This document shows, piece by piece, positions 31,834 to 40,516 of a stretch of DNA of 64,000 nt. The position numbers and the translations under genes are program-made. How positions within the stretch are numbered: the first letter of the stretch is position 1; the number at the start of each line of letters is the position of its first letter. The DNA is from Aquipuribacter hungaricus (lineage in GTDB: Bacteria > Actinomycetota > Actinomycetes > Actinomycetales > JBBAYJ01), in assembly GCF_042663885.1 (NCBI RefSeq), contig NZ_JBHSXV010000001.1; one strand, written 5' to 3'. Under the pieces are notes generated by a model, which was not told the DNA's origin, ran no database searches, and saw only the letters and a list, made by a program, of their open reading frames with translations.

Positions 31834-32763
31834 CTAGGTGGCGACCGGCACCCCGCCGCCGCGCCCGTCGACGACCGGAGGACCGGCGAGAGCCTCACCG
31901 ACGGGAGGACCGGCGACCCAGCCACCAGCTCCGGCACCAGCACCAGCACCGGCACCGGCACCGGCACCGGCACCGGCACCGGCACCGGCACCGGCACCGT
32001 CCCACTGCCCCCGGGCGACGAGCACGTCGCGCACCGCGTCGGGCCGGTCGGTGATGATCCCCCGCACGCCCAGGTCGAGCAGGGCGTGCGCCCGCTGCGG
32101 GTCGTCGACCGTCCAGGCCATGACGCCGAGCCCGAGCCGGGCGGCGCGCTCGACGACCGCCTCGGTCAGCACGCCGGCCCCGAGCAGCCGGTCGGGGACG
32201 TGCGCCCAGCCCACGTGGGGCGGCAGCCGCACCCGCTGCCGGGCGGGCAGGCCCAGTCGCGCCGTGCCGACCAGCGCCGTGAGGCTGCGCCAGCCCAGCG
32301 CCGTGGTGAGCCCGGGCTCCGCCGCGGCGGCGGCGCGCAGCAGGGGGTCCGGCGCCCCGGCCAGGCACACCCGCGACGCCGAGCCGGTGCGGCGCACGTC
32401 GGCGAGCAGGCCGGGCACGACGGCGGGGTCCTTGAGGTCGACGGCCAGGCGCGCGGACGGGAACGTGCCGAGCACGTCGGCCGGGCGGACGAGGCGGTCG
32501 CCGTCACGGGTGCGCAGCGAGCGCAGCTGGTCCCACGTCAGGTCGGCGACCGCGACGTCGAGGCCGAACAGCCGGGCCAGGGTGCGGTCGTGGTGGAGCA
32601 CCGCCACCCCGTCGGCCGAGGCGCGGACGTCGCTCTCCAGCCACAGCACGCCGAGGGAGACCGAGCAGGCGAAGGCGGCGAGGGTGTTCTCGGGCCGGAG
32701 ACCGGCACCCCCGCGGTGGGCGACGACCAGCGGGCCGTCCTCGGTGTAGCGCACCGGGCTCAC
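31834..32763 (-). CDS. Glycerophosphodiester phosphodiesterase
   Basis: A 309-residue GDPD-fold enzyme that hydrolyses glycerophosphodiesters to glycerol 3-phosphate and an alcohol. Catalytic and metal residues are present: His16 in VVAHRGG, Glu25 in RPENTLAAF, Glu43/Asp45 in WLESDVRAS and His58 in VLHHDRT. There is no signal peptide, so it is cytoplasmic. The C-terminus carries a low-complexity (GA)n run made by a hexanucleotide repeat, then about 25 more residues. GTG at 32763 with GGGGAGC upstream is chosen because the fold begins directly. It stands nine bases before the Fic-like gene. Confidence 0.9.
   Translation of the reverse strand: MSPVRYTEDGPLVVAHRGGAGLRPENTLAAFACSVSLGVLWLESDVRASADGVAVLHHDRTLARLFGLDVAVADLTWDQLRSLRTRDGDRLVRPADVLGTFPSARLAVDLKDPAVVPGLLADVRRTGSASRVCLAGAPDPLLRAAAAAEPGLTTALGWRSLTALVGTARLGLPARQRVRLPPHVGWAHVPDRLLGAGVLTEAVVERAARLGLGVMAWTVDDPQRAHALLDLGVRGIITDRPDAVRDVLVARGQWDGAGAGAGAGAGAGAGAGAGAGAGAGGWVAGPPVGEALAGPPVVDGRGGGVPVAT
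31931..31998 (-). repeat. Hexanucleotide repeat (CCGGCA)n in the GDPD gene
   Basis: About eleven units of ccggca or the variant ccagca in tandem, which read as alternating Gly-Ala on the minus strand. Length changes in steps of six keep the frame. Confidence 0.9.
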
Positions 32764-32850
32764 GCTCCCCAGCGTGGGCGACCGGGGGCCTCTCCGCGTG
32801 GCCGGACGGGCCCGGGCGGGCACACGTCATCGACAGTTCACCGACCGGCG

Positions 32851-32880
32851 ACCCCGGCGACGCGGTCGCGTCGCCGGGGT
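32851..32880 (-). terminator. Terminator downstream of xylB
   Basis: ACCCCGGCGACGCG and its exact complement form a 14-bp stem with a two-base centre, 12 bases after the xylB stop. No U-tract. Confidence 0.7.
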
Positions 32881-32892
32881 GACCGAGTGCCG

Positions 32893-34329
32893 TCAGGGGT
32901 GAGGCGTGGCCTGGACCCGGTCGAGGACCTGCCCGGCCGCCGCGGCGTAGCGCTCCCGCACGTGCGGGGTGGCCTCCGCCTCGACGGTCCGCTCGCCCTC
33001 GATGGTCCATGCCGGCGGCTCGTCGCCGCCGGTCAGCACCCACGCCGCCTGCCGGGCCGCACCGTCGGCGACGTACTCCGACGGCGGCGGGACCACGACG
33101 GGCAGCCCGAACACCGCCGGGGCGATGGCCTGGGTCGCCGGCGAGGCGGCGGCGCCGCCGACCAGGACCACGCGGCGGACCTGCGTGCCCTGCTCGACGA
33201 GCGCGTCGATGCCGGCGGCGAGGCCGCAGAACAGCCCCTCGAACGCCGCCCGCGCCAGGTGCGCCGGCGTGGTGCTGGCCAGGGTCAGCCCGTGCAGCGA
33301 GCCGGTGGAGTGCGGCAGGTTCGGGGTCCGCTCCCCCTCGAGGTAGGGCACGAGGACGAGGCCGTCGGCGCCGGCCGGCGCCTGGAGGGCGAGCTCGGCC
33401 AGACCGGCGTGGTCCACCCCGAGCAGCCGTGCCGTCGCGTCGAGCACCCGCGCGGCGTTGAGGGTGCAGACCAGCGGCAGGAACCGGCCGGTCGCGTCGG
33501 CGAAGCCCGCCACGGTCCCGGTCGGGTCGTTGGCCTGGACCTCGCTGATGCCGGACACCACGCCGGAGGTGCCGATGGAGACGACGACGTCGCCCGCACC
33601 GGCCCCGACGCCGAGCGCCGCGGCGGCGTTGTCGCCGGTGCCCGGACCGACCAGCGCGCCGGCGCGGACCAGCGTGGTGGCCGCGCCGCCGCTCTCGGAC
33701 GGGCCGAGCACGCGCGGCAGGACCGCGTCGTGACCCAGGCCGCGCTCGAGCAGGTCGCGCCGGTAGGCGCCCGAGACCGGGTCGAAGTAGCCCGTGCCGG
33801 ACGCGTCGCCGCGGTCGGTCACCAGGGCGTCGAGACCCAGCCCGCCGGGGCCCCCGCCGAGCAGGCGCCACGAGAGCCAGTCGTGCGGCAGGCACACGCC
33901 CGCCACCCGCGCGGCCGCCTCGGGCTCCGCGTCGCGCAGCCAGCGCAGCTTGGACACGGTGAACGACGCCACCGGGACGAGCCCGACCGCGTCGGCCCAG
34001 GCCTGGGCGTCGGTCTCCTCGACCAGCTCCCGGGCCGCCGCCGCGGAGCGGGTGTCGTTCCACAGCAGCGCCGGCCGGACGACCTCGCCGCCGGCGTCGA
34101 GGGCGACCATGCCGTGCTGCTGGCCGCCCACCGCCACCGCGTCGACGTCGTCGAGCCCGCCCGCCGCGGCGACCGCCTCCTGCAGCGCGTCCCACCACCG
34201 GTCGGGGTGCACCTCGGTGCCGTCGGGGTGCGCCGCCCGGCCCTGGCGGACCAGGGCACCCGTGGCGGCGTCACGCACGACGACCTTGCAGGCCTGGGTG
34301 GAGGAGTCGACCCCCGCGACGAGCGCCAC
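32893..34329 (-). CDS. xylB: Xylulokinase
   Basis: A 478-residue FGGY-family kinase that phosphorylates D-xylulose to xylulose 5-phosphate. The N-terminal ATPase strand is VAGVDSSTQACKVVV; the sugar-contact motif is VGGQQHGMV, and the catalytic Asp lies in GPGTGDNAAAALG. The second actin-like domain has SIGTSGVVSG and VLVGGAAASPATQ. GTG start eight bases after the xylA stop, so the two genes form an operon. The chain starts directly at the fold. Confidence 0.93.
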   Translation of the reverse strand: MALVAGVDSSTQACKVVVRDAATGALVRQGRAAHPDGTEVHPDRWWDALQEAVAAAGGLDDVDAVAVGGQQHGMVALDAGGEVVRPALLWNDTRSAAAARELVEETDAQAWADAVGLVPVASFTVSKLRWLRDAEPEAAARVAGVCLPHDWLSWRLLGGGPGGLGLDALVTDRGDASGTGYFDPVSGAYRRDLLERGLGHDAVLPRVLGPSESGGAATTLVRAGALVGPGTGDNAAAALGVGAGAGDVVVSIGTSGVVSGISEVQANDPTGTVAGFADATGRFLPLVCTLNAARVLDATARLLGVDHAGLAELALQAPAGADGLVLVPYLEGERTPNLPHSTGSLHGLTLASTTPAHLARAAFEGLFCGLAAGIDALVEQGTQVRRVVLVGGAAASPATQAIAPAVFGLPVVVPPPSEYVADGAARQAAWVLTGGDEPPAWTIEGERTVEAEATPHVRERYAAAAGQVLDRVQATPHP

Positions 34330-34337
34330 GGTGCGCC

Positions 34338-35531
34338 TCAGCCCCGGAAGCCGGTGAGGTGCTCGAGGGCGAGCTGGTCCAGGCGCGTGTAGTGCTTGCC
34401 CTTGGCGCCCGCGGCCTCGACGTCGTAGTCCTCGAAGGCGGAGCGGTCGGCGAGCAGGTCCTGCCAGGTCTCGCCATGCGCGAGGGCCGGCTTCGCGAGC
34501 TCGTCGGCGCCGCTGGCGGCCAGGGCCTCCTGCACCTCGGGGTCGGCGCGGAAGGCGGCCGCCCGCTTCTTGAGCATGAGGTAGGTGACCATGTTCGAGC
34601 GGACCGAGTCCCACACGTCGGCGTAGTCGTCGGTGCGGTAGGGCTTGTAGTCGAAGTGGCGCGGGCCGTCGTAGGCGGGGTTGCCCTGCGCGTCCGTGCT
34701 CTCCAGCAGGTCGACGAGGAAGAACGCCGACTTCACGTCGCCGTGGCCGAACACGAAGTCCTGGTCGTAGCGGGGGCCGGTCTGGCCGTTGAGGTCGACG
34801 TGGAAGAGCTTGCCCTGCCACAGGGCCTGGGCGACGCCGTGGACCATGTTGAGCCCGGCCATCTGCTCGTGGCCGACCTCGGGGTTGATGCCGACCATCT
34901 CGGGGCGCTCGAGCATGGAGATGAAGGAGATGGCGTGGCCGATGCTCGGCAGGAGGATGTCGCCGCGGGGCTCGTTCGGCTTGGGCTCGATGGCCAGCCG
35001 CATGCCGTAGCCCTTGTCGACGACGTACTGGCACAGCAGGTCGACGCCCTCCTTGTAGCGCTGCAGCGCCACGCGGACGTCCTTGGAGGAGTCGCTCTCG
35101 GCGCCCTCGCGCCCGCCCCACATGACGTAGGTCTCGGCGCCGAGCTCGGCGGCCAGGTCCATGTTGCGCATGATCTTGCGCAGCGCGTATCGGCGGATGT
35201 CGATCTCGGAGGCGGTGAACGCGCCGTCCTTGAACACGGGGTGGCTGAAGGTGTTGGTCGTGGCCATGGGCACCTTGAGGCCGGTCTGCTCCAGCGCGCC
35301 CTTGAAGGCGGCGAGGATCGAGTCCCGCTCGGCGTCGGCGGAGCCGAAGGGCACCAGGTCGTCGTCGTGGAACGTGATGCCGTAGGCGCCGGCCTCGGCG
35401 AGGCGGTTGACGGCCTCGACCGGGTCGAGCGGGCCGCGGGTCGCGTCGCCGAACTGGTCGCGCGCCTGCCAGCCCATCGTCCAGAGACCGAAGCTGAACT
35501 TGTCGGCAGGGGTGGGGGTGGGGATCGTCAC
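34338..35531 (-). CDS. xylA: Xylose isomerase
   Basis: A 397-residue TIM-barrel isomerase (D-xylose to D-xylulose), the usual size of class I enzymes. The catalytic His-Asp pair is in ITFHDDDLVPFG. Metal ligands occur in IEPKPNEPRGD and GINPEVGHEQMAG, and in HVDLNGQ. The GTG start has AAGGAG upstream and the family's N-terminus (FSFGLWTMGW) follows 13 residues later. It is first in an operon with xylB. No xylose transporter or XylR-type repressor is encoded in the window, so control must come from elsewhere. Confidence 0.96.
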   Translation of the reverse strand: MTIPTPTPADKFSFGLWTMGWQARDQFGDATRGPLDPVEAVNRLAEAGAYGITFHDDDLVPFGSADAERDSILAAFKGALEQTGLKVPMATTNTFSHPVFKDGAFTASEIDIRRYALRKIMRNMDLAAELGAETYVMWGGREGAESDSSKDVRVALQRYKEGVDLLCQYVVDKGYGMRLAIEPKPNEPRGDILLPSIGHAISFISMLERPEMVGINPEVGHEQMAGLNMVHGVAQALWQGKLFHVDLNGQTGPRYDQDFVFGHGDVKSAFFLVDLLESTDAQGNPAYDGPRHFDYKPYRTDDYADVWDSVRSNMVTYLMLKKRAAAFRADPEVQEALAASGADELAKPALAHGETWQDLLADRSAFEDYDVEAAGAKGKHYTRLDQLALEHLTGFRG

Positions 35532-35589
35532 GGTGGCTCCTTCGCCTGTGGTCGTGACGGGCTCCTCCGTCGGACACCCGTCGGCAATT

Positions 35590-35618
35590 AGGCTAGCCAA
35601 CCGACGAACCGCTGTCGA
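35590..35618 (-). promoter_or_regulatory. xylA promoter with overlapping palindrome
   Basis: Minus strand: TCGACA (35618-35613), 17-base spacer, TAGCCT (35595-35590). The palindrome GGCTAGCC (35591-35598), flanked by TTA and CAA, covers the -10 box and could be a repressor site. The leader would be about 50 bases. Confidence 0.5.
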
Positions 35619-35654
35619 GCCCGGGTCCGCCGCGGTCGGGACGATACTGCGGCC

Positions 35655-36878
35655 ATGACCTCGCCCCCGGTGGCCGGGCTCCTCGTGCTGGTGCTCGCCA
35701 CCCTGACGGCGCTGCTCGTCGTCGCGGTGGGGTGGGCGCTGGGCCGCTGGGGCACGGGCCGGCGCCTGACCAGCGACGCCGACCGCGCCCGCTTCGAGAC
35801 GCTGCACCTCACGGCGCTCGCGGCCCCCAGCCTGCGCCAGGGCCTGAGCCAGGAGGGCGCCCGCCCCGCCGCGCGGCACCTGCGCGCGCTGCTCGGCACG
35901 CCCGCGCTGGCGCTGGTGTCGGCGACGGAGCTGCTGGCGTGGGAGGGCGCGGACGACGGCGGCGGGAGCGGCGGCAGCCACGCCTCCCACGCCGTGGACC
36001 ACGCCGCCCGCGCCGTCCGCGAGAGCCGCACCCGGGTCCTCGGCCCTCGCGAGGTCGCGTGCGAGCGGCCCGGCTGCACGCTGCGCGGCGCCGTCGTGTC
36101 GGTGCTCGGGGTGCAGGACCGGGTGATCGGCGCCGTCGTCGCCTACTCCCGGGAGCGCCCCACGGCGCAGCTGGTGCGGGCGACGGAGGAGGTGGCGCGC
36201 TGGGTGGCCAGCCAGGTGGAGCTCGCCGAGCTCGACCAGCAGCGCAGCCGGACCGCGGAGGCCGAGCTGCGCGCCCTGCGCGCGCAGATCAGCCCGCACT
36301 TCGTCTACAACTGCCTGGCGGCGATCGCGGTGTTCGTCCGCACCGACCCCGACCGGGCCCGCGAGCTGCTGCTCGACTTCGCCGACTTCACCCGGTACGC
36401 CTTCCGGCGCGAGGCCGCCTTCACCACCCTGGCCGACGAGCTGCGCAACGTGGAGCGCTACCTCGTGCTCGAGCAGGCCCGGTTCGGGGACCGGCTCGTC
36501 GTCGACCTCACCGTCGCCCAGGAGGTGCTCGCGGTCACCGTGCCGTTCCTGTCGGTCCAGCCGCTGGTCGAGAACGCCGTACGGCACGGCCTGGAGAGCG
36601 GCCGGGCGACCGTGCGCGTGGTGGTCCGGGCCGACGACGACGGGGACGGCGCGACCATCAGCGTGGACGACGACGGGGCGGGCGCGGACCCGGCGGTGGT
36701 CCTGGCCGCCGTCGAGGGGCGCGGCTCCCCGGACTCGATCGGCCTGGGCAACGTCGACCTGCGCCTGCGCCAGGTGTTCGGCGACGCGGCCGGCCTCGTC
36801 GTCGACACCGCCCCGGGCGCCGGGACGCGCGTGTCGTTCCGGGTGCCCAAGTTCGCCGTCGGGGTCCGGCCCGGGTGA
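35655..36878 (+). CDS. LytS/YehU-type sensor histidine kinase
   Basis: 407 residues. One N-terminal membrane helix (about 8-30) leads to a GAF-like sensor region (about 60-190, with a Cys in CERPGC). The His_kinase domain then reads RAQISPHFVYNCLAAI with phospho-acceptor His215, and the ATPase has the N-box PLVENAVRHGLE and G-box DDDGAGADP. These kinases pair with LytTR regulators; the likely partner is encoded 3.6 kb downstream, after an ABC exporter. In related genomes such pairs sit next to acetate or pyruvate uptake genes, as here. ATG; GATACT six bases upstream could be its -10. Confidence 0.88.
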   Translation: MTSPPVAGLLVLVLATLTALLVVAVGWALGRWGTGRRLTSDADRARFETLHLTALAAPSLRQGLSQEGARPAARHLRALLGTPALALVSATELLAWEGADDGGGSGGSHASHAVDHAARAVRESRTRVLGPREVACERPGCTLRGAVVSVLGVQDRVIGAVVAYSRERPTAQLVRATEEVARWVASQVELAELDQQRSRTAEAELRALRAQISPHFVYNCLAAIAVFVRTDPDRARELLLDFADFTRYAFRREAAFTTLADELRNVERYLVLEQARFGDRLVVDLTVAQEVLAVTVPFLSVQPLVENAVRHGLESGRATVRVVVRADDDGDGATISVDDDGAGADPAVVLAAVEGRGSPDSIGLGNVDLRLRQVFGDAAGLVVDTAPGAGTRVSFRVPKFAVGVRPG

Positions 36879-36940
36879 CGGACCGGGCAGGACGGGGCCA
36901 GCCGGGAGAAAACCCCTTCGTCGGTGACGGTCCGGGCACC

Positions 36941-36946
36941 TAGCGT
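36941..36946 (+). promoter_or_regulatory. -10 hexamer TAGCGT ahead of the ABC operon
   Basis: Eight bases before the GTG of the first ABC gene, which has no Shine-Dalgarno. The pair may therefore be transcribed apart from the kinase gene. Confidence 0.4.
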
Positions 36947-36954
36947 GGCCCGTC

Positions 36955-38697
36955 GTGCGTGACCTCCCCGTCCCCGACCCGGGGCTGCCCGACCTGCGCG
37001 GCCCGTGGCGCTACCTCGGCGGCGTCGCCCGCGCCCAGTGGCGGACGCTCGTCTGGGGCTCGGCGCTCGGCGTCGTCTACATGGTCGCGCTCGCGGCGAT
37101 CCCCGTGGCGCTGGGCCGCGGCCTGGACGACGGCTTCGCCACCGCCGCCGACGGCAGCACCGTCGTGGCCTGGCCGTCCCTGCTCGCCTGGGCGGGCGTG
37201 CTCGCCGGCCTCGTGCTGCTCCAGGCCGTCGCCGGGACGCTGCGGCACCGGGCGGCCGTGAGCTGCTGGCTGCAGTCCATGTACCGGGTCACCCAGCACG
37301 TCTCGCGCCACCTGCGCCGGGCGGGCACGTCCGTCACGCGCCAGGTCCCGACCGGCGAGGTCGTCGCCACGGTCGCCTCCGACGCCGACAAGGTGGGCGG
37401 CGCGATGGACGTCGTGCCGCGCTTCGCCGGCTCCCTCGCCGCCGCCGTGGCCGTCGCGGTGTACCTGCTCGGGACCTCGCCCACGCTGGGCACGGTCGTG
37501 CTCGTCGGCATGCCGCTGTGCGTGGCCGTGCTCGCCCTCGTCGTCCGCCCGCTCCACACCCGGCAGCACGCCCAGCGCGAGGTCGCCGGGAAGCTCACCA
37601 CGCTCGGCGCGGACACCGTCGCCGGGCTGCGGGTGCTGCGCGGCCTCGGCGGCGAGCGCGTCTTCGCCGACCGGTACCGGGCCCGCTCGGCCACCGTCCG
37701 CCGCGCCGGGGAGGAGGTGGCCCGGGTGCAGGCCGTGCTGGAGGGCCTGCAGGTGCTGCTGCCGGGCCTGCTGACCGCCGCCGTGGTGTGGCTGGGCGCC
37801 CGCGCCGCCGTCGGCGGCTCCATCAGCGCGGGCGAGCTCGTCGCCTTCTACGGGCTGTCGGCGTTCCTCGTCATGCCGCTGCGGACCGGGGTGGAGGCGC
37901 TGGAGAAGTGGGCCCGCGCCCACGTCGGCGCCCGCAAGGTCCTCACCGTGCTGCGGGTGGACCCGCCCGTGCTCGACGGCGGGGCGGACCCCGCGGCGGG
38001 CCGCCGGCCGGGCGGCGCGACCGCGCCCGGGCTCGTCGACCCCGGCTCGGGCGTCGCGCTGCGCCCGGGCGAGATCACCGCCATCGTCAGCGCCGACCCC
38101 GCCGAGGCCGCCCGGGTCGCCGCCCGGCTGGGACGCACCGACGACGACACCCTCGCCGAGCTCGACGGCGTGCCGGTGACGTCCGTCCCGCTGCGGCGGC
38201 TGCGGCGCCGGGTCGTCCTCAGCGAGGCCGAGCCCGCGCTGTTCAGCGGCCGGCTCCTCGACACCCTCGACCCGTGGCGCGACCACACCACCGCCGAGGT
38301 GCTCGCCGCGGTCGACGCCGCCTCCGCGCAGGACGCCGTCGCCTCCGTCCCGGGCGGGCTGTCCGGCCGGCTGTCGGAACGCGGACGGTCGTTGTCCGGC
38401 GGGCAGCGCCAGCGCCTGGGCCTGGCGCGCGCCCTGCTCCGCGACCCCGACGTGCTCCTGCTCGTCGAGCCGACCAGCGCCGTCGACGCCCACACCGAGC
38501 AGCGGGTCGCGACCCGGCTGCGGCAGACCCGCGCGGGCCGGACCACCGGCGTGGCCACCGCGAGCCCGCTCCTGCTCGCCGGCGCCGACCGCGTGGTGTT
38601 CCTCGTCGACGGCCGGGTGGCCGCCGAGGGCGGGCACGAGGAGCTGCTGGCCACCGTGCCCGGCTACCGCCGCACCGTGACCCGGGGGGAGGACTGA
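36955..38697 (+). CDS. ABC exporter half-transporter with degenerate ATP site
   Basis: 580 residues: six-helix transmembrane domain (about 25-330) and a nucleotide-binding domain. The P-loop is gone: IVSADPAEAARVA stands where GxxGxGKS/T belongs (near 375), Walker B reads LLLVEPTSAVD with Val for Asp, and the H-loop His is missing (TASPLLLAG). The signature LSGGQRQRLGLARALL near 480 is intact. It can therefore complete an ATP site only with a partner that has good Walker motifs, which the next gene supplies. The stop and the next start share a base (TGATG). Substrate unknown. Confidence 0.88.
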   Translation: MRDLPVPDPGLPDLRGPWRYLGGVARAQWRTLVWGSALGVVYMVALAAIPVALGRGLDDGFATAADGSTVVAWPSLLAWAGVLAGLVLLQAVAGTLRHRAAVSCWLQSMYRVTQHVSRHLRRAGTSVTRQVPTGEVVATVASDADKVGGAMDVVPRFAGSLAAAVAVAVYLLGTSPTLGTVVLVGMPLCVAVLALVVRPLHTRQHAQREVAGKLTTLGADTVAGLRVLRGLGGERVFADRYRARSATVRRAGEEVARVQAVLEGLQVLLPGLLTAAVVWLGARAAVGGSISAGELVAFYGLSAFLVMPLRTGVEALEKWARAHVGARKVLTVLRVDPPVLDGGADPAAGRRPGGATAPGLVDPGSGVALRPGEITAIVSADPAEAARVAARLGRTDDDTLAELDGVPVTSVPLRRLRRRVVLSEAEPALFSGRLLDTLDPWRDHTTAEVLAAVDAASAQDAVASVPGGLSGRLSERGRSLSGGQRQRLGLARALLRDPDVLLLVEPTSAVDAHTEQRVATRLRQTRAGRTTGVATASPLLLAGADRVVFLVDGRVAAEGGHEELLATVPGYRRTVTRGED

Positions 38698-40507
38698 TGG
38701 CGCTGTCGTCCCTGGACCCGCCCGGCGTCTCCTCCCGGACCCTGCCGGTCGCCGACGCCGCGACCGTGCGCCGCGAGGCGGCCGCCCTGCTGCGCCGGCA
38801 CCGGCGCGGCTTCTCCACGGTCGTCGCGCTCTACGCCGTGGTGTCGCTCGCCGCGCTCGCCGCGCCCGCGCTGCTCGGCCGCCTCGTCGACGGCGTCACC
38901 GCCGGCACCCTGACGACGGCGGACGTCGACCGCGCGGGCCTCGTCCTCGTCGTCGCGGTGCTGCTGCAGGGGGTCTTCGCCTGGCTGTCGCGCCGAGCCT
39001 CGGGCGTGCTCGGCGAGCGGGTGTTCGCCGAGCTGCGCGAGGGCTTCGTGGACCGCGCCGTGGACCTGCCGCTGTCGACGGTGGAGACCGCCGGCACCGG
39101 CGACCTGGTCTCGCGCACCACCAACGACGTGGAGACGCTGTCGTGGGTGGTGCGCCTGGCCGTGCCCACCGTCTTCGTCGCGGGCACCGCGTGCGTGCTC
39201 ACCCTCGCCGCGACCGTCGCCGCCGGTCCCCTGGTGGCGCTGGCGCTGCTGGTCGGGGTGCCGCTCGTCCTGCCGGTGGTCCGCTGGTACCTGCGCCGCT
39301 CCCGCCGCGGCTACCTGGCCGAGCGCGACGCCTACTCCCGGGTCAACGGCGGGATCACCGAGACCGTGGAGTCCGCCACGACGGTCGAGCACCTGGGGCT
39401 CGGCCCCGTCCGGGTCGCCCGCACCGACGCCGACCTGCGCCGCTGCTGGGCCGTCGAGCGGTACACCCTGGCGCTGCGGACGCGGCTGTTCCCGCTCATC
39501 GACACCGGCTACCAGCTGCCGATGGCGGTCGCCCTGGTCTGGGGCGGCTGGCTGGTCAGCCAGGACCTTGCCACCCTCGGCCAGGTCACGGCGGTCACGC
39601 TCTACCTGCGCCTGCTCGTCGACCCGCTCGACGAGCTCCTCGCCTGGATCGACCAGCTGCAGGTGGGCGCCGCCTGCTACGCCCGCGTGGTCGGGGTCGG
39701 CCTGGTCCCGGACGACCGCACGGCCAGCGGGGACGTCCCGGACGGCACCGAGGTGGAGGTCCGCGACGCCCGCTACGCCTACGGCACCGGCCCTGACGGG
39801 TCGCCGCGGGACGTGCTCCACGGCGTCGACCTCGACCTGCGCCCCGGCGAGCGCCTGGCCGTCGTCGGGCCCTCCGGGGCGGGCAAGTCGACCCTCGGCC
39901 GGCTGCTCGCGGGCGTGCACCCGCCCCGGACCGGACGGGTGAGCGTGGGCGGGGTCCCGCTGGTCGACCTGCCCCTGCCCGAGTGCGCCGCCGGGTCGCC
40001 CTGGTCACGCAGGAGCACCACGTCTTCGTCGGGACCCTGGCGGAGAACCTCCTGCTCGCCCGGCCCGAGGCCGACCGCGCCCAGCTGGAGCAGGCGCTGG
40101 CCGCGGTCGACGCGCTCGGCTGGGCCCGCGCGCTGCCCGAGGGGCTGGACACCGAGGTCGGCTCGGGCGCCACGCCGCTGGACCACGGCCAGGCCCAGCA
40201 GCTCGCGCTGGCCCGGCTCGTCCTCGCCGACCCTCACACCCTCGTGCTCGACGAGGCCACGTCGCTGCTCGACCCGCGCGCCGCCCGCCACCTCGAGCGG
40301 TCGCTGTCGGCGGTCCTCACCGGGCGCACGGTCGTGGCGATCGCCCACCGGCTGCACACCGCGCACGACGCGGACCGGGTCGCCGTGGTCGAGGGAGGGC
40401 GGGTGAGCGAGCTCGGCAGCCACGACGAGCTCGTCGCCCGCGGCGGGTCGTACGCCTCGCTGTGGCGCTCGTGGCAGGTCGAGCCCGGGCCGGTCACCAG
40501 GGCCTAG
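38697..40507 (+). pseudogene. ABC exporter partner half-transporter, broken by a one-base frameshift
   Basis: Read as one gene it gives ~603 residues: transmembrane domain (about 45-330) and nucleotide-binding domain with Walker A VVGPSGAGKST near 391, Walker B TLVLDEATSLLD and H-loop IAHRL. The signature is altered to LDHGQAQQLALARL. The frame breaks at 39983: the text gag-tgcgccgccgg lacks one C relative to the expected gag-ctg-cgc-cgc-cgg (ELRRRVALVTQE), and translation resumes in the -1 frame from 39984 to the stop at 40507. Either a sequencing or assembly error or a real lesion. All motifs downstream are preserved, which argues for an error or a very recent event. Confidence 0.85.
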
Positions 40508-40510
40508 CCT
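40505..40510 (+). promoter_or_regulatory. -10 hexamer TAGCCT for a leaderless start
   Basis: Six bases before the ATG of the LytTR regulator. Its TAG is the stop codon of the ABC gene. Confidence 0.5.
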
Positions 40511-40516
40511 CCCTGC

